A stretch of DNA of 10,522 bases from Candidatus Omnitrophota bacterium (GTDB lineage Bacteria; Omnitrophota; Gorgyraeia; 2-01-FULL-45-10), in contig JAPLMG010000021.1 in NCBI GenBank assembly GCA_026387165.1, forward strand, positions 1-10,522. Direction: 5' to 3'. Below, piece by piece: positions 9,496 through 10,522 of this stretch. Numbering within the stretch: the stretch's first letter is position 1; the number at the start of each line of letters is the position of its first letter. Under the pieces are notes generated by a model. It saw only the letters and a list, made by a program, of their open reading frames with translations, did no database searches and was not told the DNA's origin. Position numbers and translations under genes: made by a program.

Positions 9496-10467
9496 TTACG
9501 ATCCTCCTTTTCCCCACATAACCACGTCTTTTCTTATGGTCAGGTTGACTTTGCCGTCTTTTGATCTTTTGATTAACTCAATAGCCCTCTTTAAAGGCAT
9601 ATAGCGCGTTGAATTGCCGTTTATCGCGGCGATAATATCGTTGGGCCTTAATCCGGCTTCGGATGCGGCGGAGCCCTCCTTAATGGCCGATACCGTGAGG
9701 CCGTCAAACTGCATGGATAAAGCGGCTCCTATGGAATCGCCCGGCATTACTCTTGCGGTAATATCGCGCTCCAGCGTTATCTTGGTTTCGATAGAATTCT
9801 TTTCCAGCATCGTCTCAACGACCTCTTTTAAGGACATATATCCGACAAGCCTGCCCCATATGGCGACCAGCGTATCGCCCTTTATGATGCCCGCGCCGTC
9901 GGCCGATGAACCCGCCCTGACGCTTTCGATCCGGGTCACGCCGCCGGACGTGATTAAGGCTATGCCGGCTTCTGTCCGCAGCTTCTTCAGATCGTCATTG
10001 AAATTATCCTCATCGCTTCTGATAACGGACCCCTCTCCTCTCTGCTCAAATTCGTTATGGCGCTTCACCACTTCTTCTTTCTGCGACATATCCTTTTTGA
10101 AGAGATAGCCCTGTAAAAAGACGATGCCATCCTTGGCGGATCTTGATTCGGGATTTATCTTGAATGCCTTGTCGTAATATACAAACGCCTTTATGTAATC
10201 GCCTTTATCCCTGGCCTGTTCGGCGAGTTTTATCAGGTTCCGCTCTTCGGCGTCGAAATAGAGCTCTTTCATATCCGATTTCATAACGGTGATCTGGCCG
10301 TCTATCGTGGAGAATACGATCCTGTCCCTGTAGTCTTCTATTACGACGCCCTTGAGCTCTTTCCCGTCTTTTGTGTAGATGGTGTCGGCGTTTGCGCGTA
10401 CAGCGTATTGAGTATTGAGTATAGCGCATAAAAGAAACACTGCCAGAATTCTATTTTTCATAATCAT
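9496..10467 (-). CDS. Periplasmic double-PDZ protein with SH3-like and TPR-like segments
   Basis: The 323-residue product has a signal peptide (MKNRILAVFLLCAILN..., cleavage after A-N-A at 25-27). A small SH3/Sm-like beta domain at 28-72 has the pattern DTIYTKDGKELKG...VVFSTxDGQ. A TPR-like helical pair lies at 76-120 (AEQARDKGDYIKAFVYYDKA), then a charged linker. PDZ domain 1 spans about 167-236 (VRAGSSADGAGIIKGDTLVA) and PDZ domain 2 about 246-318 (IKEGSAASEAGLRPNDIIAA). No Ser-protease, metalloprotease or other catalytic domain is present, so it probably acts as a periplasmic scaffold binding C-terminal peptides. It lies 2 nt upstream of the HAMP gene and likely forms an operon with it. 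The start is uncertain: the ATGs at 10467 and 10461 are both possible and neither has a visible Shine-Dalgarno. The Cys at position 14 is not in a proper lipobox. Confidence 0.88.
   Translation of the reverse strand: MIMKNRILAVFLLCAILNTQYAVRANADTIYTKDGKELKGVVIEDYRDRIVFSTIDGQITVMKSDMKELYFDAEERNLIKLAEQARDKGDYIKAFVYYDKAFKINPESRSAKDGIVFLQGYLFKKDMSQKEEVVKRHNEFEQRGEGSVIRSDEDNFNDDLKKLRTEAGIALITSGGVTRIESVRAGSSADGAGIIKGDTLVAIWGRLVGYMSLKEVVETMLEKNSIETKITLERDITARVMPGDSIGAALSMQFDGLTVSAIKEGSAASEAGLRPNDIIAAINGNSTRYMPLKRAIELIKRSKDGKVNLTIRKDVVMWGKGGS
9503..9508 (-). promoter_or_regulatory. Shine-Dalgarno that sets the HAMP gene start
   Basis: AGGAGG on the minus strand inside the last codons of the PDZ gene, with 9 nt to the ATG at 9493. 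It supports that ATG over the earlier in-frame GTG at 9517. Confidence 0.8.
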
Positions 10468-10478
10468 AAATTTGATTG

Positions 10479-10522
10479 GATTGCTTCGCCCTGTACCGGA
10501 GCGACGAAGCCGCGACTGGTAC
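10479..10522. repeat. Degenerate structured repeat just upstream of the PDZ gene
   Basis: The plus strand carries GATTGCTTCGCCC (10479-10491) and GCGACGAAGC (10501-10510). The arms GCTTCG (10483-10488) and CGAAGC (10505-10510) are complementary, and GTACC (10493-10497) pairs with GGTAC (10518-10522). The GCTTCG...GGAGCGACGAAGC vocabulary is shared with the repeat at 1751-1792, so it is probably a diverged or rearranged relative. It sits 12 bp from the ATG at 10467 and reaches the window edge, so its full length is unknown. It could also serve as the 3' hairpin of a gene outside the window. Confidence 0.45.

Noticed and set aside
9494..9517. GTG at 9517 as start of the HAMP gene
   Set aside because: It would overlap the PDZ gene by 22 nt and put the AGGAGG inside the coding sequence. 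The ATG at 9493 has correct spacing from that site.
9614..10108. A plus-strand open frame of 164 codons
   Set aside because: It is antisense to the PDZ gene, whose frame has recognisable domains and a signal peptide; the antisense product shows only low-complexity Ser/Pro sequence.
10420..10467. PDZ protein as a lipoprotein because of Cys in FLLC
   Set aside because: The residue before Cys is Leu rather than Gly, Ala or Ser, and a better signal peptidase I site (A-N-A) lies further on.

Overview
The window carries three genes, all on the minus strand. Most of it (positions 8817 down to 1) is one uninterrupted reading frame of 2939 codons that leaves the window before its stop codon. Upstream of it, reading right to left, are a periplasmic double-PDZ protein (10467-9496) and, 2 bases after its stop, a small two-helix HAMP membrane protein (9493-8897). 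I checked the giant frame codon by codon and found no in-frame stop from 8817 to 1. Plus-strand reading frames across the window are shadows of these three genes.

The giant protein starts with a Sec signal peptide and is a mosaic exoprotein. Its order is: short YD/Rhs-type repeats; a single dockerin-like EF-hand; seven 43-residue FG-GAP/VCBS repeats with an exact period, predicted to form a seven-bladed propeller; a long YD-repeat stretch; a Gly/Tyr-rich beta-helix module and an SWSxW sandwich domain inserted into the YD array; a coiled coil with a Trp-rich hairpin; a DUF4214-like domain; a cysteine-less C39-peptidase-like domain; a strongly hydrophobic region; and four helix-LGxDP-helix repeats. 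A further 175 or so residues follow before the window edge. This resembles the architecture of polymorphic-toxin or adhesin-like Rhs proteins. The C-terminal part that would show an effector, an anchor or a Rhs core boundary is outside the window.

The 79-bp gap before the giant gene holds a near-consensus sigma70 promoter (TTGACA, 17 bp, TATACT). It also holds a perfect 8-bp inverted repeat that spans the expected transcription start and runs into the Shine-Dalgarno sequence, and a cluster of AT-rich palindromes around the -35 box. The giant gene therefore probably has its own regulated promoter, separate from the PDZ-HAMP pair.

A structured dispersed repeat (ATTGC...GGAGCCCC...GGGGCGACGAAGCAATC type) lies in frame inside the C39-like domain. 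A degenerate relative sits just before the PDZ gene.

The organism looks Gram-negative (periplasmic PDZ protein, HAMP protein, very large Sec-exported YD protein). Giant YD-repeat genes and this style of gene neighbourhood suggest Candidatus Omnitrophota or a similar uncultured lineage. This is a recollection-based guess; no marker gene is present.
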